Shown here: positions 1 to 5,331 of the stretch, piece by piece
How the letters are laid out: each line of letters opens with the position of its first letter
Position numbering within the stretch: the first letter of the stretch is position 1
Source of the DNA: Actinobacteria bacterium UBA5182
Lineage (GTDB): Bacteria > Actinomycetota > UBA4738
Assembly (NCBI GenBank): GCA_002413185.1
Contig: DHWM01000086.1
Span: 1-5,331 of the forward strand
Length of the DNA: 5,331 nt
Direction: 5' to 3'
Notes under the pieces: generated by a model
The model's input: only the letters and a program-made list of their open reading frames with translations
What the model was told of the DNA's origin: nothing
The model's database searches: none
Made by a program: the position numbers and the translations under genes

Positions 1-144
1 GTCTCGCTCCCGCCCCGGTTGCCGTAGATGTCGGCGGTGTCGACGAGGGCCCGGGTCTCGTCGAGCCCGATCCCCCGAAGTTGTTCCCGCCGAGCCGACG
101 ACCGAAACCATGAGTCCTGAGGAGCCGAGGGTTCGATAGCGCAT
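1..144 (-). pseudogene. aldo/keto reductase, N-terminal part, frame-disrupted and running off the left edge
   Basis: Aldo/keto reductases are NADPH-dependent TIM-barrel oxidoreductases of the cytoplasm. The ATG at 144-142 opens with MRYRTLGSSGLMVSVVG, a typical first strand of the family. Homology then moves to a second frame (LGGNNFG, from 94 down to about 74) and a third (IGLDETRALVDTADIYGNRG, from 71 to about 12, followed by GSE). The DTADIYG motif carries the Asp and Tyr of the catalytic tetrad. From memory of the family, about 11 residues (roughly VDAALDAGVTLI) are normally found between ALVD and DTAD, so an in-frame deletion of about 33 bases is inferred, besides at least two single-base frame changes. 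The original ATG frame stays open to the edge but encodes nonsense after residue 17. A strong ribosome site precedes the ATG, and the gene starts 24 bases after the cyclase stop, so it was probably the second gene of that operon. Sequencing or assembly error is a real alternative to true decay. Confidence 0.8.
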
Positions 145-152
145 AAGCGAAG

Positions 153-158
153 CCTCCT
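153..158 (-). promoter_or_regulatory. Shine-Dalgarno site of the aldo/keto reductase
   Basis: On the minus strand this reads AGGAGG, a full match to the anti-SD core, with an 8-base spacer to the ATG at 144. It lies in the 24-base gap after the cyclase stop codon. It fixes the reductase start and supports translation from a shared mRNA. Confidence 0.8.
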
Positions 159-168
159 GGGTGGCGCG

Positions 169-3100
169 TTACCCGGGATCCGGTCGATCCATGCCGCCCG
201 CCGCCCCCGAGGCGTCCGCCGCGCTCGGTATGCGGGAGGTGAAGACCCTGATGCCCCGCTCTTCGAGCAACGCCGTGGCCCGCTGCCGCTCCGAGGTGCT
301 GTCCCCGCCCGTCGCGTCGAGGATGCGGGCCAGATCCAAGCGCGCCCGGCCCTCGTCGACCACGCGGCCGACGCTGCGGAAGCCCTCGATGGCAGCCTGA
401 AGTCGTTCCACCCGCGCCTCGGGATCCGAGCTCATCATCGCCTCCGCCCACGCGACGGACGCCTCCGTGTTCGGCCTTCCTCGGGCGATGCGCCGGAGGT
501 CGGCCATGGCCGGCTCGGCCTCCTCGGCCCGCCCGGCCAGGGCCAGCGTCCGCACGAGCTTCCCGAGTGCCTCATCCACCATACCGAGCATCAGGTCGCC
601 ATGAACCGACTCGACCGCCTGTCGATAGGCGTCGAGGGCCGCCTCCTGCTGGCCCTTCGCTTCCTCGATGTCGCCCTGCAGCGAGTAGATGTACGGGAGG
701 GCCTGAAGCTCGTGTCTCGCGGCGAACGAACCGGCCAGGGCCTGCTCGGCGGCGGCCAGGTTCCCCCGCAGGAATTCGCCGATGGCGAGGTAATAGCCGG
801 AGCTCTGCAGGATGTGCTGGTAGGAGAGGCTCTCGCCGATCTCCAGGGTCATCCGGGCGACCTGGTCGAGGACGTCGAGCCTGCCCTGGTCGAAGGCGTA
901 GTTCCCGGCGTTCTGCCACAGCCATCCCTCGTAGTCGCGTCGCCCTGACCGCTTGGACAACTCGATGCCCCGCCAGATCGTGTCCCAGCCGCGAGGGTAG
1001 TCGGGGGCGTAATCCATCAGGAGGGAGACAAGGTTGTTCGATGCGCGGAGGAGCAGCTCGAGCTCGCCGGTGTCCTGGGCCGCCGCGTAGCCTCGCTCGG
1101 TCATCTCCATGCCCCGGGCGACGTCGCCGAGGTGAATGAGCACGATGCCCAGCGAGAGGGCGGCTTGACCGGCGATGATGCGTTCGCCCAGGCGGGTGGC
1201 CATCGCCAAGGAGCGCTCCAGGAGCGGCTCGGCCTCCTCTTCCCGGCCTTGCCGCCTGAGGAAGTTGCCGAAGAAGTCGAGGACCGAGGCCAGCTCGACG
1301 GAATCACCCGAGCGCTCGAGCCGGCCGATGGCCCGCTCGGACCAGCCCGGCACCTCGCGTTCCTCGCCCAGGTTGAACGCAGCCGCGGCGAGATCTCGTT
1401 CCATCCGCGCCATCCCGCGCTCGTCGCCGATCGATTCGAAGAGGTCCAAGCCGGCCAGCGCAAGCTGGCGGCTCTCCTCGAACGAGTCCAATCCCATCGA
1501 GGCGGACACCACCGCCTCGGTCAGCCGGGCCAGCTCGTCTGACGGGAGGCCACCTCGGCGACCCAGGCGAAGGGCCTCGCGGTACCAGCGGTACGCCTCC
1601 GTCTGCTGCCAAAGCCCGGTGGCGCGGCCGCCGGCCGCCGTCGCCCACCTGCAGGCCGCCGCGTCGAGCTCGGGATCGGGCTGCTCGTCCAGCTCCTCGC
1701 GGTACGCGATGGCTTGGAGGTAGTGCGCCGCCATGACCTCGGCCAGCTCGTCCGCCCGGTCCCCGGCTCGTTCCTCCGCCCACCGGGCCACCTCGGCGTG
1801 CTTGGCTGACCGCAGGGCCTTGGGCAGCGACTCGTAGGCCACGTCGCGGATGAGGACGTGGCGGAAGGCGAACTCCAGTTCGCCGGAGAACACCGGCGGC
1901 TCCCGGGGGGTGATGAGCTCCTTGACCCGAAGGCGGCCGAGGGACGTTCGAACCGCGCCCGCCTCGGCGCCGGAGAGGCGGGCCACCGCCCCGGCCCAGA
2001 AGGCCCGTCCGATCACGGCGGCGTCCTGGAGGAGCTCCTTCTCGTCCTGGGGGAGCCCGTCGAGCCTCGTGGCGATCAGGGCGTGGATCGAACGGGGGAC
2101 CTCCACCTCGGCCACGGCCTGGGCCAGCTCGTACCGTTCGGCCTGGGTCGCCCGGAGGACGCCGTGGTCGATGAGCATGCGAACGATCTCCTCGGTGTAC
2201 AGCGGGTTGCCCTCGCTCCGCTCGGCGACCAGCGCCCGGAGGTCCTCGGGGAGGGCGCCTCCCAGGAGGTCCTCCAGCATCGCGCCGTTCTCCTCGGGAT
2301 TGAGCGGATCCAGGTAGATGGCGGCGTAGTTCCGCTTCCCGCCGCCCCAGCCCGGCCGGAGGTCGAGGAGCTCTGGGCGGGCCAGGGTGAGGACGAGGAG
2401 CGGGCCCTGAGCCCAGTCGGCCAGGTGGTCGACGAAGTCGAGCAGGCCGGCGTCCGCCCAGTGGATGTCCTCCAGGACCAGCACCAGCGGCAGCCGTCCG
2501 GCCATGCGCTCGAGGAACCGCCGCCACGCGTCGAACAGGTCCTCCCGGCTGAACGTCGCGGCGTCCTCGGCCGCCCCCACCAGCGCCCGGACCTGGGGGA
2601 CGATCTCGGCGTCGCCGAACAGCTCCTCGACGGCCGTTCGGATCTTCTCGGCGGCGGTTTCCGGGGGGTCGTCCTCCAGGATCTCGCACTGCGCCTTCAC
2701 CGCGTCCGCCAGGGCCGAATAGCTGACGTTCCCGTAGGCGAGGCAGCGTCCCTTCCGCCAGTAGGCCAGGGTCTTCAGCGACTCGAGGTATGCCAGGAGC
2801 TCGGCGGAGAGGCGCGACTTGCCCACGCCGGCCGGCCCCAGGATCGTGACCAGCGCGGGCCGGCCCTCCGACTCGACGCGGTGGAACGTCTGGGTGAGCA
2901 TGGCCAGCTCCTCGTCCCGGCCGATCAGGCGGGCCTCCAGTCCCAGGCGGGGGCGTTCGCCCCGGCGCCGGGCCTTGATCCGCATGGCCTGCCAGGCCGG
3001 TGCGGGGTGCTCCTTGCCCTTGAGGGTGAGCGGGGCGAGCTCCCGGTAGTCGATGACGTCCTTGGTCCCTGCGTACACCGCCGGGCCGACCAGGACCTGG

Positions 3101-3633
3101 GGCGGCTCGGCCGCGGACTGCAGCCGGGCCGCGGTGTTCACCGCGTCGCCGGTGAGCATGCGCTCCCTCGGCCCGGTGACCCGGTCCACGTCGACCAGGA
3201 CCTCGCCGGCCTCCACCCCGATCCGCATCTCCAGGCGGGGCTTGCCCTCGGCGGCGAACGCGCGGTTCAGCTCGCCCAGGACGGCCTGCATCTCGATGGC
3301 TGCGCGCACGGCTCGTTCGGGATCGTCCTCGTGGGCCTGAGGGACGCCGAACACGGCGAGGATGGCGTCGCCCATGAACTTCTCCACCACGCCCCCGAAC
3401 CGCTCCAGCTCGTGGGAGAGGCGGTCGAAGGCCCGGTTGATCAGAGCCTGGACAACCTCGGGGTCCTCCTTCTCGGAGAGGGCGGTGGATCCGACCACGT
3501 CGGCGAACAGGGCCGCCGCGAACTTGCGCTCCTTGCGCGTGGCGGGCGACGCGCCGGCCAGGGGCGACGCGCAGCTCAGGCAGAACCGGGCGCGAGCGGG
3601 GTTGTCCTCGCCGCAGTTGGGACAGACCGGCAT
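169..3633 (-). CDS. zinc-ribbon / class III adenylate cyclase / STAND ATPase / TPR-like signalling protein
   Basis: This 1154-residue, presumably cytoplasmic protein should make cAMP from ATP under control of a nucleotide-binding and repeat region. Domains in order: zinc ribbon with C4, C7, C18 and C21 (CPNC...CLSC); class III cyclase domain, about 36-218; AAA/STAND ATPase, about 235-500; winged-helix-like linker to about 610, including EFAFRHVLIRDVAYESL at 587-603; TPR-like helical repeats, about 630-1110; short disordered tail. Cyclase residues look complete: metal Asp D45 (FADVVGST) and D89 (FMGDA), adenine-selecting K85 and D163, and N166 and R170 in TGDAVNTAARLQ. The ATPase has Walker A GPAGVGKS (266-273) and Walker B LVLEDIHWAD (385-394). 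No signal peptide, membrane segment or C-terminal LuxR helix-turn-helix is seen. The order resembles mammalian soluble adenylyl cyclase and mycobacterial cyclase-ATPase regulators. I start at the ATG at 3633 because the zinc ribbon begins there and GAGGA precedes it; a longer frame begins at 3696 but has no ribosome site. The stop is TAA. Substrate and target are unknown. Confidence 0.92.
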   Translation of the reverse strand: MPVCPNCGEDNPARARFCLSCASPLAGASPATRKERKFAAALFADVVGSTALSEKEDPEVVQALINRAFDRLSHELERFGGVVEKFMGDAILAVFGVPQAHEDDPERAVRAAIEMQAVLGELNRAFAAEGKPRLEMRIGVEAGEVLVDVDRVTGPRERMLTGDAVNTAARLQSAAEPPQVLVGPAVYAGTKDVIDYRELAPLTLKGKEHPAPAWQAMRIKARRRGERPRLGLEARLIGRDEELAMLTQTFHRVESEGRPALVTILGPAGVGKSRLSAELLAYLESLKTLAYWRKGRCLAYGNVSYSALADAVKAQCEILEDDPPETAAEKIRTAVEELFGDAEIVPQVRALVGAAEDAATFSREDLFDAWRRFLERMAGRLPLVLVLEDIHWADAGLLDFVDHLADWAQGPLLVLTLARPELLDLRPGWGGGKRNYAAIYLDPLNPEENGAMLEDLLGGALPEDLRALVAERSEGNPLYTEEIVRMLIDHGVLRATQAERYELAQAVAEVEVPRSIHALIATRLDGLPQDEKELLQDAAVIGRAFWAGAVARLSGAEAGAVRTSLGRLRVKELITPREPPVFSGELEFAFRHVLIRDVAYESLPKALRSAKHAEVARWAEERAGDRADELAEVMAAHYLQAIAYREELDEQPDPELDAAACRWATAAGGRATGLWQQTEAYRWYREALRLGRRGGLPSDELARLTEAVVSASMGLDSFEESRQLALAGLDLFESIGDERGMARMERDLAAAAFNLGEEREVPGWSERAIGRLERSGDSVELASVLDFFGNFLRRQGREEEAEPLLERSLAMATRLGERIIAGQAALSLGIVLIHLGDVARGMEMTERGYAAAQDTGELELLLRASNNLVSLLMDYAPDYPRGWDTIWRGIELSKRSGRRDYEGWLWQNAGNYAFDQGRLDVLDQVARMTLEIGESLSYQHILQSSGYYLAIGEFLRGNLAAAEQALAGSFAARHELQALPYIYSLQGDIEEAKGQQEAALDAYRQAVESVHGDLMLGMVDEALGKLVRTLALAGRAEEAEPAMADLRRIARGRPNTEASVAWAEAMMSSDPEARVERLQAAIEGFRSVGRVVDEGRARLDLARILDATGGDSTSERQRATALLEERGIRVFTSRIPSAADASGAAGGMDRPDPG

Positions 3634-3707
3634 GGTCCTCGGAGTGTAGGGCAGCGGTGGTGGCCCTCTCATGGAGACAGCCGTGGCGGCGCTCATGGAG
3701 GCGCTTC
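3634..3707. promoter_or_regulatory. divergent intergenic region between the cyclase and mazF-like genes
   Basis: These 74 bases separate two outward-facing starts and must hold the minus-strand promoter of the cyclase and probably the plus-strand promoter of the toxin, unless these lie inside coding DNA. On the minus strand GAGGA (3640-3636) stands 3 bases before the cyclase ATG, a close but usable ribosome site. A TACACT sequence just upstream (minus strand, about 3650-3645) resembles a -10 box but has no matching -35 and lies very near the start, so I do not call it. No clear operator palindrome is visible. A 16-codon plus-strand reading frame (ATG at 3671, stop 3719-3721) overlaps the toxin start. 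Confidence 0.45.
3697..3701 (+). promoter_or_regulatory. Shine-Dalgarno site deciding the mazF GTG start
   Basis: GGAGG with a 6-base spacer to the GTG at 3708. This places the start directly before RRGDVYAL, the conserved N-terminal strand of MazF/PemK toxins. It is preferred over a longer upstream frame from 3657 whose extra residues (VALSWRQPWRRSWRRF) do not resemble the family. Confidence 0.75.
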
Positions 3708-4026
3708 GTGCGCCGGGGTGACGTCTACGCCCTCACCCTCCCGAAGGGCCGAGGCCACGGACAGCACGGCAAGCGCTTCGGGGTCGTGGTTCAGTCGGAC
3801 GCGTTTCTTCCCCGGTCCGTGGTCGTCGTCGCCCCGACATCGCGGAGCGCCCGCCCGGCGTCCTTTCGACCCCGAGGTCGTGATGGCGGAAGGAACGACG
3901 AAGGTCCTCGTGGAGCAGCTCGGCGGCGTGGAGACAGGCAGGCTGGGCGACCTCGCCGGCGACCTGAGCCAGCAGGAGCTCTGGGGGGTCGATGAGGCCA
4001 TCCGTACCGTGCTCGGCCTCGACTGA
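3708..4026 (+). pseudogene. MazF/PemK-type endoribonuclease toxin, split by a +1 frameshift
   Basis: MazF/PemK toxins are small SH3-like-fold ribonucleases that cut mRNA at short sequences and are neutralised by an antitoxin usually encoded just upstream. The first frame, from GTG at 3708, gives (M)RRGDVYALTLPKGRGHGQ, then KRFGVVVQSD and VVVVAPTSRSARPASFRP. These are the hallmark RRGDVY and (V)VVQSD strands and the PTS segment. After codon 55 the homology jumps one frame to EVVMAEGTTKVLVEQLGGVE and ends DEAIRTVLGLD with a TGA at 4024. Joined, the protein would be 105 residues, the normal family length. The break is at the CCCC run 3870-3873; with three Cs the gene would be intact. Unshifted, translation reads about 40 Arg/Gly-rich residues to a stop at 3993-3995. 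The conserved loop VLVEQL lies after the break, so the unshifted product is probably inactive. No full antitoxin gene is present. A sequencing error, a real null mutation or +1 frameshifting on proline CCC-C are all possible. Confidence 0.82.
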
Positions 4027-4065
4027 ACTCGGGAACTCGCGCGAGCGAGGCGGTCGTGGCCTTGA

Positions 4066-4093
4066 TTCAGGGCAGCGGGCCATGTCGTAGGCT
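4066..4093 (+). promoter_or_regulatory. weak candidate promoter for the Uma2 / pRiA4b ORF-3 pair
   Basis: TAGGCT at 4088-4093 fits the TANNNT pattern of actinobacterial -10 boxes and lies 37 bases before the Uma2 ATG. The best -35 candidates are TTCAGG at 4066 (16-base spacer) or TTGATT at 4062 (20-base spacer), both poor. The 104-base gap after the toxin stop makes a separate promoter plausible, but this assignment is tentative. Confidence 0.25.
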
Positions 4094-4119
4094 TGCCCCA
4101 TCTTCCGATGGTGGACGCG

Positions 4120-4127
4120 GGAGGTGA
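4120..4127 (+). promoter_or_regulatory. Shine-Dalgarno site of the Uma2-family gene
   Basis: GGAGGTGA, an extended match to the anti-SD sequence, with the GGAGG core 6 bases before the ATG at 4131. It strongly supports this start codon and indicates the truncated gene still has an intact translation signal. Confidence 0.8.
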
Positions 4128-4130
4128 GCG

Positions 4131-4493
4131 ATGGCGACCCAGCCGAAGACGACCGGCCTCACGTACGAGGACCTGCAGGCGTTCCCCGACGACAACCTTC
4201 GCCGGGAGTTCCTCGACGGCGAGCTGGTGGTGACCTCGGCGCTCGCAACCCTTCACCAGGCCGTCGTGGCCAAGCTCGTCCACAGGCTCTCCGCATATTG
4301 CGGAGCGCATGGCGGGCAGGTGTTCCCGGCGCCGACGGACGTGTACCTCTCGGACGACAAAGTGCTGGAGCCTGACGTCCTCTACGTGCGGCCGGAGCAT
4401 GCCGCGAGGGTCGAGGAGAGGTTCGTCCGGAGCGCCCCGGACCTGGTGGTGGAGGTGTCGTCATCCTCGACCAGACACCTCGAGGAGGGTTGA
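4131..4493 (+). CDS. Uma2-family (DUF820) PD-(D/E)XK nuclease-like protein, C-terminally truncated
   Basis: The Uma2 family has a PD-(D/E)XK nuclease fold; cellular roles are largely unknown and copies are often numerous in cyanobacteria and actinobacteria. This 120-residue product shows the N-terminal pattern TYEDLQAFPD, then FLDGELVV (28-34) and LHQAVVAKL (41-49). The core strand EPDVLYV (80-86) carries the acidic residue D82, and APDLVVEVSS (102-111) carries E108. Family members are usually about 180-200 residues and continue after the STR motif with a conserved Lys and Tyr helix and a PEYW-V-D strand. Here translation stops just after STRHLEEG, so those parts, including the conserved downstream Lys, are missing. 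The usual SPSTR also reads SSSTR. The missing part is not recognisable in the frames I read after the stop. The product is probably inactive, or a small remnant. The next gene starts 19 bases downstream on the same strand, so the two are likely co-transcribed. Confidence 0.8.
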   Translation: MATQPKTTGLTYEDLQAFPDDNLRREFLDGELVVTSALATLHQAVVAKLVHRLSAYCGAHGGQVFPAPTDVYLSDDKVLEPDVLYVRPEHAARVEERFVRSAPDLVVEVSSSSTRHLEEG

Positions 4494-4512
4494 CGGGCCG
4501 AGTGAGGGATTG

Positions 4513-5052
4513 ATGTCCCGAACGTGGCTTTCGATCCGGGTCGAGCTTGTGTCCGGGCTCGCGGATCAGTTCTGGCCTCGTCCGGGGAGGATCCTCGCCG
4601 CATCGAGGACCCACACGTTCGAACAGCTCGCGAACGCCATCGACGACGCGTTCGCCAGGTGGGACCGGTCCCACCTGTGGGCGTTCCTGTGGCCGGACGG
4701 CACCAGGATCGAGCGGCTCGGCTTGGGCGATCTCGAGGTCGGCCAGGACGAAGCCCTCGACGCGAGCTCCACCCGGCTGAGCCGGCTCTCGCCGGGCGAG
4801 CGGTTCCTGTACGAGTTCGACTTCGGCGACAGCTGGATGCACGTGTGCACCGTCGGTGAGGAGCGGATCGACCCAGGAGAGACGCTCGGGATCGTCCCGG
4901 CCAAGCCGCTGCCGTATTGGGGGTGGGGAGCCATCCCGGACCAGTACGGACGGCGGTGGGAGGACGACGACGGCGAGTCGGACCCGCGGCCGGACCCGGG
5001 CACGAACGACCTCGAAGACCTCCTGCCGCCGTGGGGCCGGTCCGAGGAGTAG
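4513..5052 (+). CDS. pRiA4b ORF-3 family protein (IS1096 TnpR-like family)
   Basis: A 179-residue intact protein of the plasmid pRiA4b ORF-3-like family, sometimes annotated as an IS1096 passenger or TnpR-like protein; its biochemical function is not established. The sequence shows the family layout: an opening strand MSRTWLSIRVELVSG, the conserved HTFEQLANAIDDAFARWD (34-51), and the signature FLYEFDFGDSWMHVCTV (98-114) with its aromatic/acid FDFGD-W-H core. PLPYWGWGAIPDQYGRRW (132-149) follows, then an acidic tail (EDDDGESD) and LEDLLPPWG. It is predicted cytoplasmic, with no signal peptide or membrane segment. GAGGG (4504-4508) stands 4 bases before the ATG, a short but reasonable ribosome spacing. 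The stop is TAG. It follows the truncated Uma2 gene by 19 bases, and an intrinsic terminator lies about 100 bases downstream, closing the transcript. No transposase or inverted repeats flank it here, so the IS association is only by family name. Confidence 0.88.
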   Translation: MSRTWLSIRVELVSGLADQFWPRPGRILAASRTHTFEQLANAIDDAFARWDRSHLWAFLWPDGTRIERLGLGDLEVGQDEALDASSTRLSRLSPGERFLYEFDFGDSWMHVCTVGEERIDPGETLGIVPAKPLPYWGWGAIPDQYGRRWEDDDGESDPRPDPGTNDLEDLLPPWGRSEE

Positions 5053-5246
5053 CTGGAGTCCGACATCAGTCGACGCCCTCAAGTCCGGGCCCGAATCCCC
5101 CGAATGGGGAATTGGCGGATGCGAGAATGAGTTCGTACAGTGTGGGTCCAATGCTCCCCGCCGTTCGCTTCGGCGAACTGGCGGGGGTTGTTTTTGGGGG
5201 GAGGTGGCGCGCGTGATGCCCGTCGCTTCCTCAGCTTCAATGGGAC
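5053..5246. other. convergent intergenic region
   Basis: These 194 bases lie between the stop of the pRiA4b ORF-3 gene and the stop of the minus-strand gene at the right edge. They hold the intrinsic terminator at 5156-5195 and a weak CCCC/GGGG hairpin around 5096-5112. A 29-codon frame from 5128 has no homology I recognise and is crossed by the terminator stem. No tRNA or repeat was recognised. Confidence 0.6.
5156..5195 (+). terminator. Rho-independent terminator with a C(UUCG)G tetraloop
   Basis: The 5' arm CCCCGCCGTTCGC (5156-5168) pairs fully with GCGAAC (5173-5178) and GGCGGGG (5180-5186), leaving a single bulged T at 5179. This gives a 13-bp GC-rich stem. The loop is TTCG closed by C-G, the extra-stable UUCG tetraloop. 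A T-rich tract, TTGTTTTT (5188-5195), follows after one G. The tract is on the plus side only, so it ends transcripts coming from the Uma2 and pRiA4b ORF-3 genes and not those of the convergent gene. Confidence 0.88.
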
Positions 5247-5331
5247 CTACGGAGAGCTCAAGCTCGTCTCGTAGACCTTCAGTACCTCGTCCCCGTAGTG
5301 ATTGATGACCTTGACCGCGATCTTGCCGGTC
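5247..5331 (-). CDS. C-terminal end of a gene entering from the right, possibly type III restriction-modification-type
   Basis: Reading the minus strand from 5330, 27 codons run to a TAG at 5249-5247: TGKIAVKVINHYGDEVLKVY, then ETSLSSP. The pattern of two short beta strands, (K)IAVKVIN and (D)EVLKVYE, joined by a GDE turn, resembles from memory the C-terminal end of helicase/restriction (Res) or methyltransferase subunits of type III-like R-M systems. With only 27 residues this is a family-level guess, not a firm call. The gene is convergent with the pRiA4b ORF-3 gene and no terminator for it is visible within the window. Confidence 0.5.
   Translation of the reverse strand, partial: TGKIAVKVINHYGDEVLKVYETSLSSP

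Noticed and set aside
1304..2689. Second minus-strand open frame of 461 codons inside the cyclase gene
   Set aside because: It is an Arg/Pro/Gly-rich off-frame reading of the ATPase and TPR region with no motif of its own.
3634..3696. N-terminal extension of the cyclase protein from the ATG at 3696
   Set aside because: The 21 extra residues (rich in Pro) are not part of the zinc ribbon, have no ribosome site, and would overlap the toxin's Shine-Dalgarno region. The ATG at 3633 fits better.
1858..3870. Very long plus-strand open frame opposite the cyclase gene, running into the mazF tail
   Set aside because: It is antisense to the conserved cyclase/ATPase coding region and its residues are the low-complexity Gly/Leu/Arg/Glu-rich type expected from GC-rich shadow frames. 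Only its last 50 or so residues (from 3874) are real, being the shifted C-terminus of MazF.
4036..4045. Perfect palindrome CTCGCGCGAG, with GCCTCG/CGAGGC arms nearby, as a mazF terminator or operator
   Set aside because: No T tract follows, the sequence is made of GC-rich dinucleotides common here, and the location downstream of mazF does not suit an operator. Chance is adequate.
5079..5115. Possible tRNA T-arm-like stretch (TCAAGTCCGGGCCCGAAT)
   Set aside because: No acceptor, D-arm or anticodon stem can be folded around it, and only a weak CCCC/GGGG hairpin is present.
4159..5151. Minus-strand open frame of 330 codons opposite the Uma2 and pRiA4b ORF-3 genes
   Set aside because: It is Pro/Arg-rich, antisense to two clear family matches, and has no ribosome site or recognisable domain.

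Overview
The window is high-GC DNA with actinobacterial-style genes: strong Shine-Dalgarno sites, a zinc-ribbon/cyclase/ATPase/TPR protein, a pRiA4b ORF-3 protein and a Uma2 protein. An uncultured Actinomycetota chromosome is the best guess. No rRNA or other phylogenetic marker is present, so the lineage is inference only.

Layout from left to right. Positions 1-144 (minus) hold the N-terminus of an aldo/keto reductase. It is recognisable in three successive frames and is shorter than the family pattern, so it is broken or mis-assembled. Directly upstream of it, 24 bases away, is the dominant gene (169-3633, minus). It encodes a 1154-residue protein with an N-terminal zinc ribbon, a class III adenylate cyclase domain with all expected catalytic residues, a STAND-type AAA ATPase domain and a long TPR-like helical region. 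A 74-base divergent gap separates it from a plus-strand mazF/pemK-type toxin gene (3708-4026). The toxin is split by one extra C in a CCCC run and has no complete antitoxin next to it. Then come a C-terminally truncated Uma2-family nuclease (4131-4493) and, 19 bases later, an intact pRiA4b ORF-3-family protein (4513-5052). A textbook intrinsic terminator with a UUCG tetraloop follows (5156-5195). At the right edge, 27 codons of a convergent minus-strand gene end at 5247. Their sequence resembles the C-terminus of type III restriction-modification-type proteins.

How it fits together: the left part is a minus-strand signalling unit (cyclase-ATPase plus a former reductase). The right part looks like a small accessory or defence-associated strip (toxin, Uma2, pRiA4b ORF-3, possible R-M tail). 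Three of the six genes carry indels or truncation while the two best-preserved ones are clean. Either this strip is decaying or the assembly has homopolymer/indel errors. Read mapping would separate these, and much of the interest in the window depends on the answer. I see no CRISPR array, tRNA, rRNA or insertion sequence. I found no convincing case for a wholly new system.
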